64,000 bases of DNA from positions 1 to 64,000 of the forward strand of contig CALVEL010000006.1 of the NCBI GenBank assembly GCA_944326565.1, in the 5' to 3' direction. The stretch's first letter is position 1. Each line of letters starts with the position of its first letter. Shown here piece after piece: positions 8,355 through 17,214 of this stretch. This DNA comes from Candidatus Gastranaerophilales bacterium. Lineage in GTDB: Bacteria > Cyanobacteriota > Vampirovibrionia > Gastranaerophilales > Gastranaerophilaceae. A model generated the notes under the pieces. It was not told the DNA's origin. It was given only the letters and a program-made list of their open reading frames with translations, and searched no databases. Position numbers and translations under genes: made by a program.

Positions 8355-8867
8355 CTATATATCAGTTATTACGACATCAATTTTTATATCAAATTTTTCA
8401 ATAGGTAGTTTTTCTACAATAAGTTCATGCGGAATTGGGACTATTGTTTTAATTGGGAATTTGGACAAAAAACGATCATAAAAACCGCCTCCATATCCAA
8501 GCCGGTATCCTTTTTTATCAACAACAAGCGCCGGTACGATTGCCAGCTCTAGGTGCTCTGCTTTTACTGGATTAGTACAAGGCTCTTTTATATTAAATTG
8601 AGAAACCTCTAAACTATCGTCTTTAGAATATGGACATACTAAAATTTCATCATTGTATACTTTAGGCAAATAAAAGTTTTTCTTATCATTCAACAAATCT
8701 AAAAGACTAATTTCATATTTTGTAGGATAAAAAAGCATTACATTTTCTGCATTTTTATATATGTCATTATCACGAATTTTAGCAGTAATATTTTTACTTA
8801 TATCTGCTAAATTCAATGTTTTCCTTATACTTTTAGCCCATATCCTCAAGTCGGTTTTATTATCCAT
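8355..8867 (-). CDS. 5-formyltetrahydrofolate cyclo-ligase
   Basis: This family (MTHFS, ygfA/yqgN) converts 5-formyl-THF to 5,10-methenyl-THF using ATP. The signature near the C-terminus is GYRLGYGGGFYDRFL, with VPALVVDKKG before it and VPHELIVEKLPIE-type sequence after it. The start is placed at the ATG at 8867 (MDNKTDLRIWAKSIRKTL), giving 170 residues, close to family length; an upstream extension of the frame overlaps the divergent cobO gene and is not family-like. It is divergent from cobO with about 30 bases between the start codons. Confidence 0.9.
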   Translation of the reverse strand: MDNKTDLRIWAKSIRKTLNLADISKNITAKIRDNDIYKNAENVMLFYPTKYEISLLDLLNDKKNFYLPKVYNDEILVCPYSKDDSLEVSQFNIKEPCTNPVKAEHLELAIVPALVVDKKGYRLGYGGGFYDRFLSKFPIKTIVPIPHELIVEKLPIEKFDIKIDVVITDI

Positions 8868-8896
8868 ATTTTTAATATATAATAAATTACAGGAAA

Positions 8897-9475
8897 ATGA
8901 CAGAGTATTGCGAAAATAATTTAATAAACCCGAATTGGGCAAAACACGGCTACATTCAAGTCTATACGGGCAACGGCAAAGGTAAGACAACAGCCTCGTT
9001 AGGACTCGCAATGAGAGCTTTGGGCAGGTGTTGGAAAGTTTTAATAATTATGTTTACTAAAGGCGGAGATGACTATGGAGAGCTTAATTCATTTAGAAAT
9101 CTCTCCCCTGAAATTGCAAAAAACTTAACAATCGTCCAAGCAGGACTTGACAGAATTGTCTATGAGAATAATAAAAATGCAAATGATGAAGCTGAAATCA
9201 AAAAAGGATGGGAACTAGCCAAAAAAGTAATTAAAAATGATGAATATAATCTTGTAATTCTTGATGAAGCTAATATTGCAATTGATTTAGGATTAATTGA
9301 TTTAGATGAAGTTGTAGATGTTTTAAAAAACAAACCTGAAGAAATGGAAATTGTACTCACAGGCAGAAATGCTAACCCGAAAATTATCGAATTAGCACAT
9401 CTGGTATCTGAAATAAAACCGATTAAACATTACTGGGATACAGGTATCGCTGCAAGAAAAGGTATTGAATATTAA
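8897..9475 (+). CDS. cobO: Cob(I)alamin adenosyltransferase, CobO/BtuR type (copy 1)
   Basis: CobO/BtuR attaches the 5'-deoxyadenosyl group to cobalamin. The P-loop is GNGKGKTTASLGLAMRALG (about residues 25-43), with the later LVILDEANIA Walker B-like strand, VLTGRNANPKIIELA and the C-terminal IKHYWDTGIAARKGIEY. Length 192 residues is normal. A close paralogue lies at 17782-18315. No other cobalamin synthesis genes are in the window, so it may serve corrinoid salvage. The gene end overlaps by a few bases the end of a decayed pilin-like gene on the other strand. Confidence 0.93.
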   Translation: MTEYCENNLINPNWAKHGYIQVYTGNGKGKTTASLGLAMRALGRCWKVLIIMFTKGGDDYGELNSFRNLSPEIAKNLTIVQAGLDRIVYENNKNANDEAEIKKGWELAKKVIKNDEYNLVILDEANIAIDLGLIDLDEVVDVLKNKPEEMEIVLTGRNANPKIIELAHLVSEIKPIKHYWDTGIAARKGIEY

Positions 9476-9627
9476 AATTTTACTGGGTAATCTTTTCTAA
9501 TCACACAACCATCGTGTATTATAAGTCCCAAACACGACATACTCGCTCCAGATCCTGCATTAGTTGTACAAGCAAAATCGACATTTGTAAGTTCACTACG
9601 AATTTTACCTTGTCCATGAGCTATGCC
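9472..9627 (-). pseudogene. C-terminal remnant of a pilin-like exported protein
   Basis: Reading leftward, an in-frame stretch (AHGQGKIRSELTNVDFACT, then GASMSCLGLIIHDGCVIRKD) ends at a stop overlapping the cobO stop. The paired cysteines and the C-terminal 'CxGxIIxDGxxIxxDYP' pattern resemble the tail of prepilin-type secreted proteins in gut Melainabacteria. An in-frame stop at 9628-9630 cuts the frame and no N-terminal prepilin leader is found nearby, so this is a broken gene. Identification of the family is tentative. Confidence 0.45.
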
Positions 9628-9675
9628 TCACCATTCCAACAACCGGACTCTTTACCGCATTTTTTTTTTGAATTT

Positions 9676-9826
9676 TTAACCAATTTTTTTTAATAAATCA
9701 CAAATATCACAGTTAACTATATGTTTTATAAATTTTAGCTTTTTTTCAAATAACAGTTTTAAAAACCTAGCAGGAGCTTTATTCCCGAGTGCCCCCTTTC
9801 CCCTTAATCTGTCTCATAGCCGACAT
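9676..9826 (-). pseudogene. Frameshifted small ORF
   Basis: AAAGGAG lies eight bases before the ATG at 9826. The frame starts MSAMRQIKGKG and then hits a stop after a run of five G residues. Removing one G joins it to a second open frame (ALGNKAPARFLKLLFEKK through VNCDICDLLKKIG) that ends at 9676. The total length is 151 bases, one more than a multiple of three. A single-base indel in the G run explains it, either a real mutation or a sequencing error. Intact, it would be a basic protein of about 49 residues. Family unknown. Confidence 0.4.
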
Positions 9827-9902
9827 TTCCAGCTCCTTTCATTTTTTTGAGTCTCTTTCTATATATTATTTTTATTTTTAACTATTATAAAACAACTTGA
9901 AA

Positions 9903-10079
9903 TTAATAACTTCTGCGCATAAGATCTGATAACTTAACTTCTGTCTTTTGCTTTACAATTTGCTTTTTAACAGCTTTTTCTACAGGTGTTTGCGCTTTAA
10001 ACTGTGTTAGACCTACTTTTATGTTATCCTCACTTTTTAACATGAATATTTCTTTTAAAAAATTAATTACTTCGTTCAT
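9903..10079 (-). CDS. Small orphan protein, 58 residues
   Basis: TAGGAG sits seven bases before the ATG at 10079. The product (MNEVINFLKEIFMLKSEDNI, then a Lys/Gln-rich helix, ending SDLMRRSY) is helical and basic, with no signal peptide or cysteine. The good ribosome binding site and the clean frame support it as a real gene. Not recognised. Between this gene and the cobO gene lie only the decayed ORFs, so the region 9476-9902 holds no intact gene. Confidence 0.55.
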   Translation of the reverse strand: MNEVINFLKEIFMLKSEDNIKVGLTQFKAQTPVEKAVKKQIVKQKTEVKLSDLMRRSY

Positions 10080-10231
10080 AAAATTCTCCTAACCGCTGGG
10101 GTTCATTAACTATATAATACATTAAAACTATTCAACTGGCAAATTTCATTATACTTTATGTTATATTATTTATACAAAGCAACATATCATAATATTTGAA
10201 TTGAAATTTAGATAAACAGAAAGTAGCATAA

Positions 10232-10945
10232 TTGAATACAAGAGGATATTATAACACGTTAGATGAAAACTTTAATATTGCATATAAATTGATTAACACA
10301 CATCAAAGTCATGATGAACTAATTTATATGCTTGAAAACGGCAATATCGTTGAAAAACAATTAGCCGCTTTAAAACTTGACAATATTTTAGATTCAAATG
10401 AAGCTCAAGTCCTTATCAATAACCTTACAGGTCAAGATGGTAAAGTAAGAGAAGCTGTTTCTGCAAAAATTGCAGAATTAATGAAAGATTCAAATAAACA
10501 TATTTTTTTCAATGCTTCCGAAAATTATGAAATCTTCTTAGATGCAATAATTGATATTAATGGAAATATCTGCAGAAATATTATATCCGCTATAACGAAT
10601 CTAAAATCCGATAAATGTTTTTGCAATTTATTCTGTACCGAACTTATAGAAAGAACTCTCAAGTTAGCTTTAACTATTAAAGACTTTGACTTCCAAGATG
10701 GCAAGTATAAAGTCAATAAAGAAGTGTTTAAACTTTATTGGTACCTTGAAACTATTTATCAATTCGCAAGTTTAATTGATATTAATAAATTAAAATCCAT
10801 ACTTAAAATAACAAAATCTATTAACGAATACACAATCAGAGAAAAAACAGCTAAAATTCTTACATTAAATTTTAAAGATGAAGAATTGCAAGAAATTAAA
10901 GAACTGTTAAAAAATGATACAAATTACTACGTTAGAAGATTTTAA
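10232..10945 (+). CDS. HEAT-like repeat protein
   Basis: The 237-residue soluble protein is built of paired helices in the style of HEAT repeats: NIVEKQLAALKLDNILDSNE, then GQDGKVREAVSAKIAELM, and at the C-terminus NEYTIREKTAKILTLNFKD. Such repeats usually hold partner proteins. The frame starts with TTG; no ATG lies nearby upstream and the ribosome binding site (GAAAG) is weak, so the start is uncertain. It stands alone between AT-rich spacers. No enzymatic motif is visible. Confidence 0.65.
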   Translation: MNTRGYYNTLDENFNIAYKLINTHQSHDELIYMLENGNIVEKQLAALKLDNILDSNEAQVLINNLTGQDGKVREAVSAKIAELMKDSNKHIFFNASENYEIFLDAIIDINGNICRNIISAITNLKSDKCFCNLFCTELIERTLKLALTIKDFDFQDGKYKVNKEVFKLYWYLETIYQFASLIDINKLKSILKITKSINEYTIREKTAKILTLNFKDEELQEIKELLKNDTNYYVRRF

Positions 10946-11104
10946 GTATATAATAATAGAAAAGAAGCTCGCACATTATATTAAGATATATTACACAATT
11001 TTCCTTTTTGACATGTATTTTAGGCAATTTTTTAAAAAGAATATCCTTTATATATATAAGAGTTGCAAAATAGTTATCAGATGGGAAAATTAAAGGAGTA
11101 AAAT

Positions 11105-11293
11105 ATGGCAAGAGTACTTATTTCAATGCCGGAAAGATTTTTAGATGAAATAGACAATCTGGCTACAAATGAAAACAGAACAAGATCAGAATTGATTAGA
11201 GAAGCACTCAGAACATATATGTATCGAAATCAAGTGCGAAACGTAAAAAGAGCAGAAAAAAATGCTGAATTACTTGATAACCTGCTCAGTTGA
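11105..11293 (+). CDS. Ribbon-helix-helix (CopG-like) DNA-binding protein
   Basis: The 62-residue protein begins with the beta strand of the fold (ARVLISMPERFLDEIDNLA) and continues with NENRTRSELIREALRTYM, the RHH helix pair typical of CopG/ParD-type regulators. It would bind DNA as a dimer or tetramer. AAAGGAG precedes the ATG. It is followed 40 bases later by a second small gene on the same strand, a layout seen in antitoxin modules; however, the partner shows no toxin motif, so stand-alone regulator is equally likely. Confidence 0.85.
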   Translation: MARVLISMPERFLDEIDNLATNENRTRSELIREALRTYMYRNQVRNVKRAEKNAELLDNLLS

Positions 11294-11332
11294 AAATAGG
11301 GAAAATTTTTAAACACAAGTCAGGGGGAAAAT

Positions 11333-11503
11333 ATGGAAAATTTGGAAAAAGACTATATGATGTCATCTTTGGATGAATACTTTAATTTATTAGAACAAGA
11401 AAATGAAAAACGCTCACAAATGGTAGCTAAATCATTGACTAAATACTTAAAGAATTCTCAAGAATACGGCAAGTATGATGAACTAAGAACTCAAGCTCAA
11501 TAG
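11333..11503 (+). CDS. Small acidic helical protein next to RHH gene
   Basis: The ATG at 11333 follows a GGGGG-rich ribosome binding site (CAGGGGGAAAAT). The 56-residue product is helical and charged (MENLEKDYMMSSLDEYFNLL, then EQENEKRSQMVAKSL, ending ELRTQAQ). It lies 40 bases after the RHH gene and probably shares its transcript, which ends at the hairpin at 11530-11558. No known toxin family (RelE, VapC, MazF) is recognisable and it is too short for most. Function unknown. Confidence 0.6.
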   Translation: MENLEKDYMMSSLDEYFNLLEQENEKRSQMVAKSLTKYLKNSQEYGKYDELRTQAQ

Positions 11504-11529
11504 GTTGGTTTGGAAGGAAAAAGATTTGA

Positions 11530-11558
11530 AAAAGTCCTGCAAAATTTGCAGGACTTTT
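11530..11558. terminator. Bidirectional terminator
   Basis: AAAAGTCCTGCAAA and its exact complement with almost no loop, placed between the convergent RHH unit and the orphan gene at 11563. Confidence 0.75.
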
Positions 11559-11562
11559 GTGA

Positions 11563-11925
11563 TTATTTAAGTATATTCAACAGCTTTTCACCGCGTTTTA
11601 CAAGATCTTCTGTAATAAGCTTGAACGTATCAAAATTAAAAGGCAACTGTCCATCTGCTAGTTTTATTCTGGCTTTTGGAGCATTTTTAGAGCGAGATTT
11701 TGAAAATTCTGCATAAGTCTCTTTAGGCAAAATAACCGTGCCGTTCATAAGCCTCATTGGTGAATTTTGAACTGTTACAATATCAATATTTGTATATTTT
11801 TCACCTGCTCTGAAATTTTTAACTTCTCTATACTGTTTTGGCAAAAGATTTTCTTTGAATTTTGCAAGAGTCTTTGGTGATAATTTCCCACTAAAAGCTA
11901 AACTACTGTCTAAATTTGTCTTCAT
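11563..11925 (-). CDS. Orphan protein with N-terminal LAFSGKL motif
   Basis: TAGGAG precedes the ATG at 11925. The 120-residue soluble protein starts MKTNLDSSLAFSGKLSPKTL and then has mixed alpha/beta sequence (YTNIDIVTVQNSPMRLMNGT). There are no cysteines, membrane segments or signal peptide. I do not recognise it. The short N-terminal hydrophobic-x-Phe-Ser/Gly motif recurs in other orphans in this window (13372, 26282, 26770). Monocistronic between two terminators. Confidence 0.65.
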   Translation of the reverse strand: MKTNLDSSLAFSGKLSPKTLAKFKENLLPKQYREVKNFRAGEKYTNIDIVTVQNSPMRLMNGTVILPKETYAEFSKSRSKNAPKARIKLADGQLPFNFDTFKLITEDLVKRGEKLLNILK

Positions 11926-11987
11926 AATATAATCTCCTAATTAAAATACAATAATATTAAGTAAGAAAAAAATCTTTTTTGCTATCA

Positions 11988-12023
11988 AAAAAGAGTCTGC
12001 TTTAAATAAAGCAAACTCTTTTT
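11988..12023 (-). terminator. Terminator of tuf
   Basis: AAAAAGAGT-TGCTTTA and its near-perfect complement form a long stem downstream of the tuf stop on the minus strand, ending in a U run. Confidence 0.8.
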
Positions 12024-12048
12024 AGATTTTTTGGATTATCGATATAAA

Positions 12049-13257
12049 TTATTCAATAATTTTATCAACAACACCAGCACCAACTGTACGTCCGCCTTCA
12101 CGGATAGCGAATCTCATACCTTCTTCGATAGCTACAGGAGCGATTAACTCAACTTCCATAACTACGTTATCACCAGGCATTACCATTTGACCGTCAAATT
12201 TAATTGAACCAGTTACGTCAGTTGTTCTGATATAGAACTGTGGTCTGTAACCTGGGAAGAATGGAGTGTGACGTCCGCCTTCTTCTTTTGTCAATACGTA
12301 AACGTTAGCTGTGAATTTAGTGTGAGGATGGATTGTACCAGGTTTTGCAAGAACTTGACCACGTTGGATTTCAGTCTTGTCAATACCACGAAGCAATGCA
12401 CCGATGTTATCACCTGCTTGACCTTGGTCAAGAGATTTTCTGAACATTTCAACACCAGTTACAGTTGTTTTCTTAGTTTCGCCTAAACCAACTAATTCAA
12501 CTTCATCACCAACTTTAACAATACCACGTTCTACACGACCTGTAGCAACTGTACCACGACCTGTGATTGAGAATACGTCTTCAACAGGCATCAAGAACGG
12601 TTTGTCTAAGTCACGTTCTGGAGTTGGGAAGTAAGAATCGATAGCATCCATTAATTCCCAAATTTTGTCAACCCATTTATCAGCTCCACGAGCAATTGTT
12701 GGGTTAGCTTGAGCAGCTTCTAAAGCTTTTAAAGCTGAACCATGAATGAATGGGATGTTGTCTCCATCAAATTCGTATGAAGAAAGAAGTTCACGAACTT
12801 CCATTTCAACTAATTCTAACAATTCAGGGTCATCAACCATATCGCATTTGTTAAGGAATACAACAAGGTTAGGAACACCAACTTGGCGAGCAAGAAGGAT
12901 GTGTTCACGAGTTTGAGGCATTGCACCATCTGTTGCTGCAACTACAAGAATTGCACCGTCCATTTGAGCTGCACCTGTAATCATGTTTTTAACATAGTCA
13001 GCGTGACCAGGGCAGTCAACGTGTGCATAGTGTCTAGCAGTTGTTTCATATTCTACGTGAGCTGTAGAAATAGTAATACCTCTTGCTTTTTCTTCAGGAG
13101 CAGCATCGATTTCGTCAAATTTTTTCAATGCAGCTTGTCCTGCTGCAGCTAATACAGCTGTAATAGCTGCTGTCAATGTTGTTTTACCGTGGTCAACGTG
13201 GCCAATTGTACCGATGTTAACGTGCGGTTTGGTACGTTCGTACTTTTCTCTTGCCAT
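12049..13257 (-). CDS. tuf: Translation elongation factor Tu
   Basis: EF-Tu delivers aminoacyl-tRNA to the ribosome as a GTP complex. The G1 motif is GHVDHGKT, G3 is DCPGHADY and G4 is NKCD; domain 2 ([13 protein letters not shown]) and domain 3 ([15 protein letters not shown]) are complete at 402 residues. AAGGAG precedes the ATG. The gene stands alone, bounded by a terminator downstream, instead of following fusA as in the str operon. Codon use looks more optimised than in neighbours (fewer rare AGA/ATA-type choices), as expected for a highly expressed gene. Confidence 0.98.
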   Translation of the reverse strand: MAREKYERTKPHVNIGTIGHVDHGKTTLTAAITAVLAAAGQAALKKFDEIDAAPEEKARGITISTAHVEYETTARHYAHVDCPGHADYVKNMITGAAQMDGAILVVAATDGAMPQTREHILLARQVGVPNLVVFLNKCDMVDDPELLELVEMEVRELLSSYEFDGDNIPFIHGSALKALEAAQANPTIARGADKWVDKIWELMDAIDSYFPTPERDLDKPFLMPVEDVFSITGRGTVATGRVERGIVKVGDEVELVGLGETKKTTVTGVEMFRKSLDQGQAGDNIGALLRGIDKTEIQRGQVLAKPGTIHPHTKFTANVYVLTKEEGGRHTPFFPGYRPQFYIRTTDVTGSIKFDGQMVMPGDNVVMEVELIAPVAIEEGMRFAIREGGRTVGAGVVDKIIE

Positions 13258-13371
13258 GAGATTAATCTCCTTTTTACTACTTATACTACTTACTAATTTG
13301 GTATTTTAAGCCATAGTATAATAATATTTGCTCAATTTTTTTTGTCAAGACATCCAATTCCCTAAAGAATT

Positions 13372-13740
13372 TTATCTATTTCTTGTCGTAAATTTATTCT
13401 TTTTCATTGGCGCTTTTTGCATGCCTTTTTGAATATAATCACCGGTTTTGCTTAGATTTCGGACAGCTTCATCAACTTCAGCTATTGATACATTATGCAG
13501 TGGTAATTTTTGATATCTTTTAAAACCTAATCGTTTTAATATTCCCTCAATAAATCCGTCATATTTTTCTTTCACAGAAATTCTTCCATTACCTTTTCCT
13601 GTATTAGGAATTTGAAAAGCACCTATTCTATCTACATATTTCATTAATTCAGGCTCTAAAGATTCTCTTTTAAATCTGTTTACGCCAGGCTGTGTCATTG
13701 GAAAACGATAACTTGATGTAAAATTAATTATGGTATTCAT
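13372..13740 (-). CDS. Orphan protein with N-terminal INFTSS motif
   Basis: AAGGAGG lies just before the ATG at 13740. The 122-residue basic protein starts MNTIINFTSSYRFPMTQPGV and ends with a Lys/Arg-rich tail (KAPMKKNKFTTRNR). A central helix region (YDGFIEGILKRLGFKRYQKL) is visible. It has no signal peptide or membrane segment. Not recognised. The basic tail could bind nucleic acid, which is a guess. The N-terminal Phe-Thr-Ser motif resembles that of orphans at 11563 and 26282. Confidence 0.65.
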   Translation of the reverse strand: MNTIINFTSSYRFPMTQPGVNRFKRESLEPELMKYVDRIGAFQIPNTGKGNGRISVKEKYDGFIEGILKRLGFKRYQKLPLHNVSIAEVDEAVRNLSKTGDYIQKGMQKAPMKKNKFTTRNR

Positions 13741-13798
13741 TTATCCTCCTTTATTAATAATATAAAAATAAAACTTGAAAAAATTTTTTTTGCCATAA

Positions 13799-13842
13799 AA
13801 AACAAAAAACGCTCCTAGAATAAATGGAGCGTTTTTTGTTTT
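13799..13842 (-). terminator. Terminator of rimP-nusA operon
   Basis: AAACAAAAAACGCTCC and its complement around a ten-base loop, 14 bases past the nusA stop on the minus strand. It ends the operon before any infB gene. Confidence 0.85.
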
Positions 13843-13855
13843 GAAATATTTTTAA

Positions 13856-15091
13856 TTATATTTCTTCATCTTCAGAAGATTCTTCACTTACTTCTTCATG
13901 TTGGATATCATCTTCATCGTAAGCCTGTTGATTCATTTCTTCTTCGATTTCTTGTTTTAGTTCATCATCTTCCTCGTCAAAATCATCTTCTTGAGGCTCT
14001 TCTTGATAATTTTGAATATTTTGAGCTTCAGCTTTTTCCATTTGAGATACACTCTTAATATCTATTTTCCAGCCTGTAAGTTTATGTGCAAGTCTTACAT
14101 TTTGACCTTCTCTGCCTATTGCTAGACTCAATTGGTCATCAGGGACTACAACCATTGCATCATGGGCATATTCATCATCTGCTAAAATATCCACAGACAC
14201 AACCCTTGCTGGAGATAAAGCATTTACGATATATTCTACTGGATCTTCTGAATATCTTACAATATCAATTTTTTCATTCTTTAATTCAGAAACTATAGTT
14301 TGAATTCTGCTTCCTCTAGGTCCGATACATGCTCCTACAGAATCTACTTCAGGGTCATTTGACCATACTGCAATTTTAGTTCTGTATCCTGCTTCTCTTG
14401 AAATAGATTTAATTTCTACTATTCCGTCTTCAATTTCTGGTACTTCAAGTTCAAATAACTCGCGAACAATTTCAGCATGTGCATGAGATACGATTACTTG
14501 CGGTAATCTTGTTGTTTCTTTTACATTTAACACAAATACTCTTATACGGTTTCCGGGTTTGTAATATTCACCTGGAATTTGTTCTTTTTGAGGCATAATT
14601 GCATCTGTTTTTCCGATATTTACAATAACATTACGATTTTCTACCCTTTGAATAATACCTGTTGTCAAAGTACCCTTTTTATCCATAAATTCTTGTAATA
14701 CAAGGTTTCTTTCAGCTTCTCTTATTCTTTGAGTGATTACTTGTTTTGCAGCTTGAGCAGCAATTCTGCCAAATTGTTCTGGTGTCACTTCTATTTTAAC
14801 TTCATCATCAATTTCAACATCTTCATCAATTTCTTTTGCTTGAGCCAATGAAATCTGTTCATCTGGATCTTCCACTTCATTTACAACAACTTTAGTTCTA
14901 AATACACCGATTTCGCCTGATTGTTCATCCAATATAGCTTCTACATTTGCAGATTCTTTAATTCTCATATGCTTTTTGTAAGCTGCTACCATTGCATCAC
15001 ATAAAGATGCTATCAATACCTCTTTTGATATTCCTCGTTCTCGTTCCAACTCTTCACAAGCTTCAAAAAGCGCTGTTCCTATTTTTATCAT
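13856..15091 (-). CDS. nusA: Transcription termination/antitermination factor NusA
   Basis: NusA binds RNA polymerase and modulates pausing, termination and antitermination. The N-terminal domain (SKEVLIASLCDAMVAAYKKH) is followed by an S1 domain (GIIQRVENRNVIVNIGKTDA) and two KH domains, with GACIGPRGSRIQTIVSELKNE and the second KH (LAIGREGQNVRLAHKLTGWK). The 411-residue length matches short NusA forms; the C-terminal 50 residues are very acidic (EDDFDEEDDELKQEIEEEMN) instead of the E. coli AR repeats. It follows rimP with a 45-base gap. Confidence 0.97.
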   Translation of the reverse strand: MIKIGTALFEACEELERERGISKEVLIASLCDAMVAAYKKHMRIKESANVEAILDEQSGEIGVFRTKVVVNEVEDPDEQISLAQAKEIDEDVEIDDEVKIEVTPEQFGRIAAQAAKQVITQRIREAERNLVLQEFMDKKGTLTTGIIQRVENRNVIVNIGKTDAIMPQKEQIPGEYYKPGNRIRVFVLNVKETTRLPQVIVSHAHAEIVRELFELEVPEIEDGIVEIKSISREAGYRTKIAVWSNDPEVDSVGACIGPRGSRIQTIVSELKNEKIDIVRYSEDPVEYIVNALSPARVVSVDILADDEYAHDAMVVVPDDQLSLAIGREGQNVRLAHKLTGWKIDIKSVSQMEKAEAQNIQNYQEEPQEDDFDEEDDELKQEIEEEMNQQAYDEDDIQHEEVSEESSEDEEI

Positions 15092-15136
15092 TTTATAACC
15101 TTTCTGTCCTTAGGGACACTATATTAAATTGTCATT

Positions 15137-15619
15137 TTAGTCTATGTATAATTTTGCAGATTGGATATTGCTTCTTGGAATTTGAAGTTCTTTCCCGTCA
15201 TCAAATCTGAAAAATTTTAAACCTTCTTTTTCATCAAAATCGAGTATTTCTCCTTTGAAAACTTTTTCTTCTTCACCTTCTATCGGTGTTTTCAATTTTA
15301 TACTAACATTTCGACCTTTGAATATTATAAATTCTTTATCTGATTTGAATTTACGTTCCAATCCAGGAGATGAAACTTCTAGGTAGTATTTGACAGGAAT
15401 TAATTCATCCAAAAAATCAGACAAACTTCTTGTCACCTTTTCACAATCATCAAGAGTTACATCTTTTTCATTTGAGTATAAATATATTCTAAGAAACCAT
15501 CTGTGATTTTCTTTTGAAAAATCAATCTCTATAGGAATATAGCCAAAACGCATTGCTGTATTTTCTATTAACGGATTAATTTTTTCCAAAATTTCATGTC
15601 TGTTAATATCTTGCTTCAT
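15137..15619 (-). CDS. rimP: Ribosome maturation factor RimP
   Basis: RimP assists late 30S assembly. The 160-residue protein has the family pattern: N-terminal IPIEIDFSKENHRWFLRIYL, then the core DDCEKVTRSLSDFLDE and YYLEVSSPGLERKFKSDKEF, and a C-terminal SH3-like domain. GAAGGA precedes the ATG. It is transcribed with nusA in the usual rimP-nusA order; ylxR and infB, which commonly follow, are not present after the terminator. Confidence 0.95.
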   Translation of the reverse strand: MKQDINRHEILEKINPLIENTAMRFGYIPIEIDFSKENHRWFLRIYLYSNEKDVTLDDCEKVTRSLSDFLDELIPVKYYLEVSSPGLERKFKSDKEFIIFKGRNVSIKLKTPIEGEEEKVFKGEILDFDEKEGLKFFRFDDGKELQIPRSNIQSAKLYID

Positions 15620-15672
15620 GGCACATCCTTCCTTCTCGGTTTTTAAATCTTAGCACTAAAGCCCCATATGAT

Positions 15673-15704
15673 AGAAAAAGAACGGGGGTTCCCGTTCTTT
15701 TTCT
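15673..15704 (-). terminator. Terminator of the coiled-coil protein gene
   Basis: AGAAAAAGAACGGG and its complement with a four-base loop, downstream of the stop at 15769 on the minus strand. Confidence 0.75.
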
Positions 15705-15768
15705 GAAATTATTATAAATTACTTAAAAATAAAAGTAAAGTCTTATGTTACGATATGTATAATTTTTA

Positions 15769-17208
15769 CTAACTAAGAGTTGTACTTACTTCAGTATGTC
15801 CCTCTACTGATGAATTTTTTATTAGGTTGTTATACTCTTCAGCATTTTTTGAATACTTTTCTTCTAATTTTGCTTTTTTGCTATCATCTGTTTCATTTTG
15901 ATATTCTTTTGCATAATCAGCAAGCTTAGTTTTCATTGAAGCTAGTTTATTACTTTCTTTTTCTTCTAGTTTTGTTAGCTTTTGTGTATATTTATCTATT
16001 GCACTTTGAGCTTCTTTTTGTTCTGCTTCTAATTTCGTTAATTCTTCATTACTTTCATTAATATTCTTTTCTGCAGTCTCTATAGTAGTTTGATATTCTT
16101 TCTTATTTGCCTCCAGCCCTTTTAAATTTTCTTCTGATTCTTGCTTAGCTTGTTTTGCTTGTTCCAATTCACTTTTTGACTGTTCAATTTTTGCTTCTAG
16201 TTGTTGTATTTGATTCTGTATTGCTTGATAGCTTAAAGAATTTTTGTCTGTTGATGAACTGTTATTAGCAGCAGCCAATTGGCTTTTATACATTTGCAAT
16301 TGGTTTTCGTCCATTTGAATACTGCTTTCTAATTTTGTTATATTACTAGAATATTTTTGAATATTTTGATTTTCTGAAGAAATTTTTTCTTCTGTTTGTG
16401 TTAAAGATTCTTCTGCCTTAGTCTTTGTTTCTGTTTCTTCTGTTATGCTTTCTTTTACTGTAGTTATATTTGAGGTTATATCACTTTGTTGAGCTTGTAA
16501 ATCACCAAGTGCAGTCTGCATTTCTTTTGAATAGTCTGCTGATGATAATTCTGATATAGTATTATCAACCCCTGAAGTTGTTTGTGTATTTTGTTGCGCT
16601 GAAGTCGTTTCCGTTCCAGTTCCAACCTGAGCTTGAGATGGATTTTGTTGCTGAGTGGTTGTAGCTTCTGGAGTTGTTTCTTTGCCTTTTGACATTTTTG
16701 AAATCTCAATTCCAGCAGTTACCAACTTTGGAACCATTGATATTGCTTGATTTATTATTGACATTTTTGCGTAAAAATCATTACGATCATTATTTTGATT
16801 CACAAATTGAGCATATCTTTGGAATGCTAAGAAATTTCTATAATCTTCTCTGCGTTGAGATCTTGATGTTGGAGCAAAACCACTTGCCAAACTAGCATCA
16901 ATATTTAATCCGACATTATACATTTTATAATCACTCGGATTAACATTTCTCATACCGCCAACAAAATTACCATATTTTGCATATTCATTACTGCTAAAAA
17001 TATTTGAAGGTTTCTGAGTTGTACTCAAAGCCTGTAAAGCAGCATCCCTTGTTGAGCTTGATGTTGATTTTGTATTACTAGTAAATACAGAAGATACAGT
17101 TGCATCACTCTTTTGAGTGTTGAATTTTGGAACAGTATTCAGACTGCTACCGTTTTGGATAGCTGTCTTTAGTCCTGGTTTAAACTTGTACTCTGCATTA
17201 ATAGTCAT
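15769..17208 (-). CDS. Long coiled-coil protein, Gln/Glu/Lys-rich
   Basis: The start is taken at the ATG at 17208 (MTINAEYKFKPGLKTA), preceded by AGAGAG; a GTG lies six bases earlier. Residues 1-180 are Ser/Thr/Asn-rich and low in charge; residues 180-225 form a Gln/Thr/Ala linker (TTQQQNPSQAQVGTGTETTS); from about 240 to 470 there is continuous heptad-type coiled coil (KTKAEESLTQTEEKISSENQ and onward). No membrane segment or signal peptide is clear. I do not recognise a family. A structural or scaffold role is likely from sequence alone. Confidence 0.75.
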   Translation of the reverse strand: MTINAEYKFKPGLKTAIQNGSSLNTVPKFNTQKSDATVSSVFTSNTKSTSSSTRDAALQALSTTQKPSNIFSSNEYAKYGNFVGGMRNVNPSDYKMYNVGLNIDASLASGFAPTSRSQRREDYRNFLAFQRYAQFVNQNNDRNDFYAKMSIINQAISMVPKLVTAGIEISKMSKGKETTPEATTTQQQNPSQAQVGTGTETTSAQQNTQTTSGVDNTISELSSADYSKEMQTALGDLQAQQSDITSNITTVKESITEETETKTKAEESLTQTEEKISSENQNIQKYSSNITKLESSIQMDENQLQMYKSQLAAANNSSSTDKNSLSYQAIQNQIQQLEAKIEQSKSELEQAKQAKQESEENLKGLEANKKEYQTTIETAEKNINESNEELTKLEAEQKEAQSAIDKYTQKLTKLEEKESNKLASMKTKLADYAKEYQNETDDSKKAKLEEKYSKNAEEYNNLIKNSSVEGHTEVSTTLS

Positions 17209-17214
17209 AATCAC

